DNA of 10,537 bases from Acidimicrobiia bacterium (lineage in GTDB: Bacteria; Actinomycetota; Acidimicrobiia; IMCC26256; PALSA-555). Location: the NCBI GenBank assembly GCA_017853455.1, contig JAFMJM010000072.1, forward strand, positions 1 through 10,537, read 5' to 3'. The translations under genes and the position numbers were made by a program. The notes beneath the pieces are model-generated. The model did no database searches and was not told where the DNA came from. It saw only the letters and a list, made by a program, of their open reading frames with translations. Position 1 is the stretch's first letter, and each line of letters opens with the position of its first letter. Shown here piece by piece: positions 8,596 through 10,537 of this stretch.

Positions 8596-10520
8596 CCAGT
8601 CCCACGTCGCCGTCGCCGTCGACGCCCACCCGCACGGGCGTGAGCCCCGAGGTCGCGGAACTGCTCGAGCAGTTCCGCCAGGCGGGGGTGCTCGGCTCCG
8701 CAGACGTGCACGTCGCGACCACCATCGCCCGCGCCGGCGGCGAGGCCGACCCCGCGGTCGTTCTCGCCGCCGCATTGGCGACGCGCGCCCCGCGCCACGG
8801 CCACGTGTGCATCGAGCCCGCGACCGTCGCCGCCACCATCTCGGCCGAGGACGACGACGGACCCGACGCCGCGCCCGACGCCACACCGGGCGCCGTCGAC
8901 GTCGATGGCGTCGACGCACCCGCCGACCGCGCTGCCACGCTCGCGGCCCTGCCCTGGCCCGACCCGGCGACCTGGGCCACCGCCCTGTCTGCCTCGGGCG
9001 TGGTCCGCGCCCCCGCCGACGCCACCGAGCCCGGCGCGCCGGTGCTGCCCCTGGTGTTCGACGGCACCCGCCTGTGGCTCGAGCGCTACTGGCGCTACGA
9101 GGACCGGGTCGCCGCCGCCCTCCGGGCCCGGGCCGCGACCGCCGTCGGCTGCTTCCCCGACGACGCCTCCACCGACGCCGCCCTCACCGCCGCCTTCGGC
9201 TCGGCCGATCCGGCCGACCGGCAGCGGGCGGCCGCCCACCTGGCCCTGACCCGGCCCCTCGCCGTGATCGCCGGTGGACCGGGCACCGGCAAGACCCGCA
9301 CCGTCGCCCACACGCTCATCGCCGCGGCGTCGCTGGCCCGGGCCGCTGGACGCGAACTGCGCATCGGCCTGGCCACCCCGACCGGCAAGGCGTCCGACCG
9401 CATGACCACGGCGCTGCACGCCGCCGTGCAGGGCGCCGGCATCGATGCGGTCGTCGCCGAGTCGCTGGGCACGACCACGGCGGTCACCCTGCACCGGCTC
9501 CTCGGCGGCACGCCCCGCGGCACCTTCCGCCACGGTCCCGACGACCCGCTGCCCTACGACCTGGTGATCCTCGACGAGACGTCGATGGTGTCGCTGCCGC
9601 TCATGGCCCATCTGCTGGCGGCGCTGCGCCCCACCACCGGTCTGGTGCTCGTCGGTGACCCCGACCAACTCGTCAGCATCGAGGCCGGCGCGGTGCTCGG
9701 TGACGTCATCGCCCCCGTGCGCGAGGGTCACGCCGAGGGGCACGTGCTGCGTGACCACGTGGTTGTGCTCGACCGCTCGTACCGGTTCGGTGATCGCGCC
9801 GACATCGTCGGCCTCGCCGACGCCATCCGCACTGGCGACGCCGACACCGCGGTGGCGCTGCTCCGGGCCGGGGGTGACGAGCTGGCCTGGATCGAGCCCG
9901 CCGACGGGGCGGCCCTCGACGCGCTCGCCGACGACCTAGGGGTCACGGCCCGAGAGGTCGTCACCGCCTCCCGGACCGGCGACGCCACCACCGCGCTCGA
10001 ACGCGGCACCGACGTCAAGGTGCTGTGCGCCACCCGCCACGGCGACCTCGGGTCGTACCGCTGGACCGAGCGCCTCGAGCACCGCCTCGGCGACGCCGTC
10101 ACCGCCGGAAGCGGCCCGGGCGGACGGTGGTACTTGGGCCGTCCGGTGATCGTCACCCGCAACGATCCGCTCAACCGTCTCTTCAACGGCGACACCGGCG
10201 TGTACGTCACCACCCCCGACGGGCCTGCGGTTGCGTTCCCAACCGCCGCCGGCGTGCGGACCGTCGCCACCGCCCAGCTCTCCGACGCCGAGACCTGGTG
10301 GGCGATGACCATCCACAAGAGCCAGGGATCCGAGTTCGACCGGGTGGTGGTGAGTCTGCCGGTGACGGCTTCACCGATCCTGACCCGCGAGCTGCTCTAC
10401 ACCGCCGTCACCCGGGCCAAGCAGCGGATCACGGTCGTGGCGTCGGAGGCGGCGCTGCGGGCCGCCATCGCCCGCCCCGTGCAGCGCGCCACCGGCCTGC
10501 GCACCGCGCTGGGTACCTAG
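8592..10520 (+). CDS. recD: Exodeoxyribonuclease V subunit alpha RecD, 5'-3' helicase
   Basis: RecD is the SF1B 5'-3' motor of RecBCD. In E. coli it is the faster motor before Chi and controls RecB nuclease and RecA loading. It has 642 residues (E. coli 608). A low-complexity Ser/Thr/Pro tail (2-15) precedes the RecC-binding N-terminal domain (about 20-80, with VHVATTIAR and an ALATRAPRHGHVCIE block). An acidic Ala/Asp/Pro segment (85-113) follows, then the motor. The motor has Walker A GGPGTGKT (228-235), Ia ATPTGKASDRM (261-271), motif II LDETSM (327-332), motif III LVGDPDQL (353-360), SYRF (396-399), RPVIVTRND (517-525) with LFNGDTGV (530-537), motif V TIHKSQGSEFD (573-583) and motif VI LLYTAVTRAK (601-610). 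It is not RecD2: it is shorter, lacks the helix-hairpin-helix N-terminus of that family, and sits directly after recB. All motor motifs are intact. Upstream in-frame codons back to 8040 give an Arg-rich product and are rejected as the start. Confidence 0.95.
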   Translation: MTSPTSPSPSTPTRTGVSPEVAELLEQFRQAGVLGSADVHVATTIARAGGEADPAVVLAAALATRAPRHGHVCIEPATVAATISAEDDDGPDAAPDATPGAVDVDGVDAPADRAATLAALPWPDPATWATALSASGVVRAPADATEPGAPVLPLVFDGTRLWLERYWRYEDRVAAALRARAATAVGCFPDDASTDAALTAAFGSADPADRQRAAAHLALTRPLAVIAGGPGTGKTRTVAHTLIAAASLARAAGRELRIGLATPTGKASDRMTTALHAAVQGAGIDAVVAESLGTTTAVTLHRLLGGTPRGTFRHGPDDPLPYDLVILDETSMVSLPLMAHLLAALRPTTGLVLVGDPDQLVSIEAGAVLGDVIAPVREGHAEGHVLRDHVVVLDRSYRFGDRADIVGLADAIRTGDADTAVALLRAGGDELAWIEPADGAALDALADDLGVTAREVVTASRTGDATTALERGTDVKVLCATRHGDLGSYRWTERLEHRLGDAVTAGSGPGGRWYLGRPVIVTRNDPLNRLFNGDTGVYVTTPDGPAVAFPTAAGVRTVATAQLSDAETWWAMTIHKSQGSEFDRVVVSLPVTASPILTRELLYTAVTRAKQRITVVASEAALRAAIARPVQRATGLRTALGT

Positions 10521-10537
10521 TCGGTCGAGTCGGTCGA
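10520..10537 (+). repeat. Two tandem copies of a 9-base unit at the window edge
   Basis: GTCGGTCGA occurs twice in direct succession (10520-10528 and 10529-10537), beginning at the last base of the recD stop and running to the window edge. It may be the start of a longer array or a chance duplication; the right part is not visible. No terminator hairpin for recCBD can be recognised in these 17 bases. Confidence 0.5.

Noticed and set aside
4648..8919. A 1423-codon open frame on the minus strand across the end of recC, all of recB and the start of recD
   Set aside because: It is a shadow of GC-rich codon use: Gly/Val/Glu/Arg-rich and repetitive, with no recognisable domain, and antisense to genes with complete motif sets.

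Overview
The window comes from a very GC-rich bacterium, most likely an actinobacterium. The grounds are the strong GC bias at third codon positions, GTG starts on all three complete genes, a TANNNT box placed as for leaderless transcription, and a gene order recC-recB-recD that I recall from mycobacteria. An Acidimicrobiia-like lineage is my best guess, but the window alone does not fix the class.

Layout: everything reads on the + strand. Positions 1-1547 hold the C-terminal half of sbcC, whose N-terminal half lies outside the left edge. A 155-base gap (1548-1702) follows and carries a probable promoter just before recC. Then come recC (1703-5194), recB (5191-8595) and recD (8592-10520). Each junction inside this group is a 4-base GTGA overlap of stop and start, with a good Shine-Dalgarno sequence in front of the downstream start. 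The last 17 bases after recD hold most of a short tandem repeat and no gene.

The genes work together as double-strand-break processing machinery. RecBCD loads on DNA ends: RecB is a 3'-5' SF1A helicase with a C-terminal nuclease, RecD is a 5'-3' SF1B helicase, and RecC is the scaffold that splits the duplex and, in E. coli, reads Chi. SbcC, with the SbcD nuclease expected just outside the window, cleaves hairpins and blocked ends. All helicase motifs of RecB and RecD and the nuclease residues of RecB are visible, so the complex looks functional.

I looked for an undescribed system and did not find one. This is a conventional recombinational-repair cluster. The points worth a second look are small: a probable leaderless recC promoter, a His-to-Tyr change in RecB motif V, acidic linkers in RecB and RecD, and the adjacency of sbcC to recCBD.
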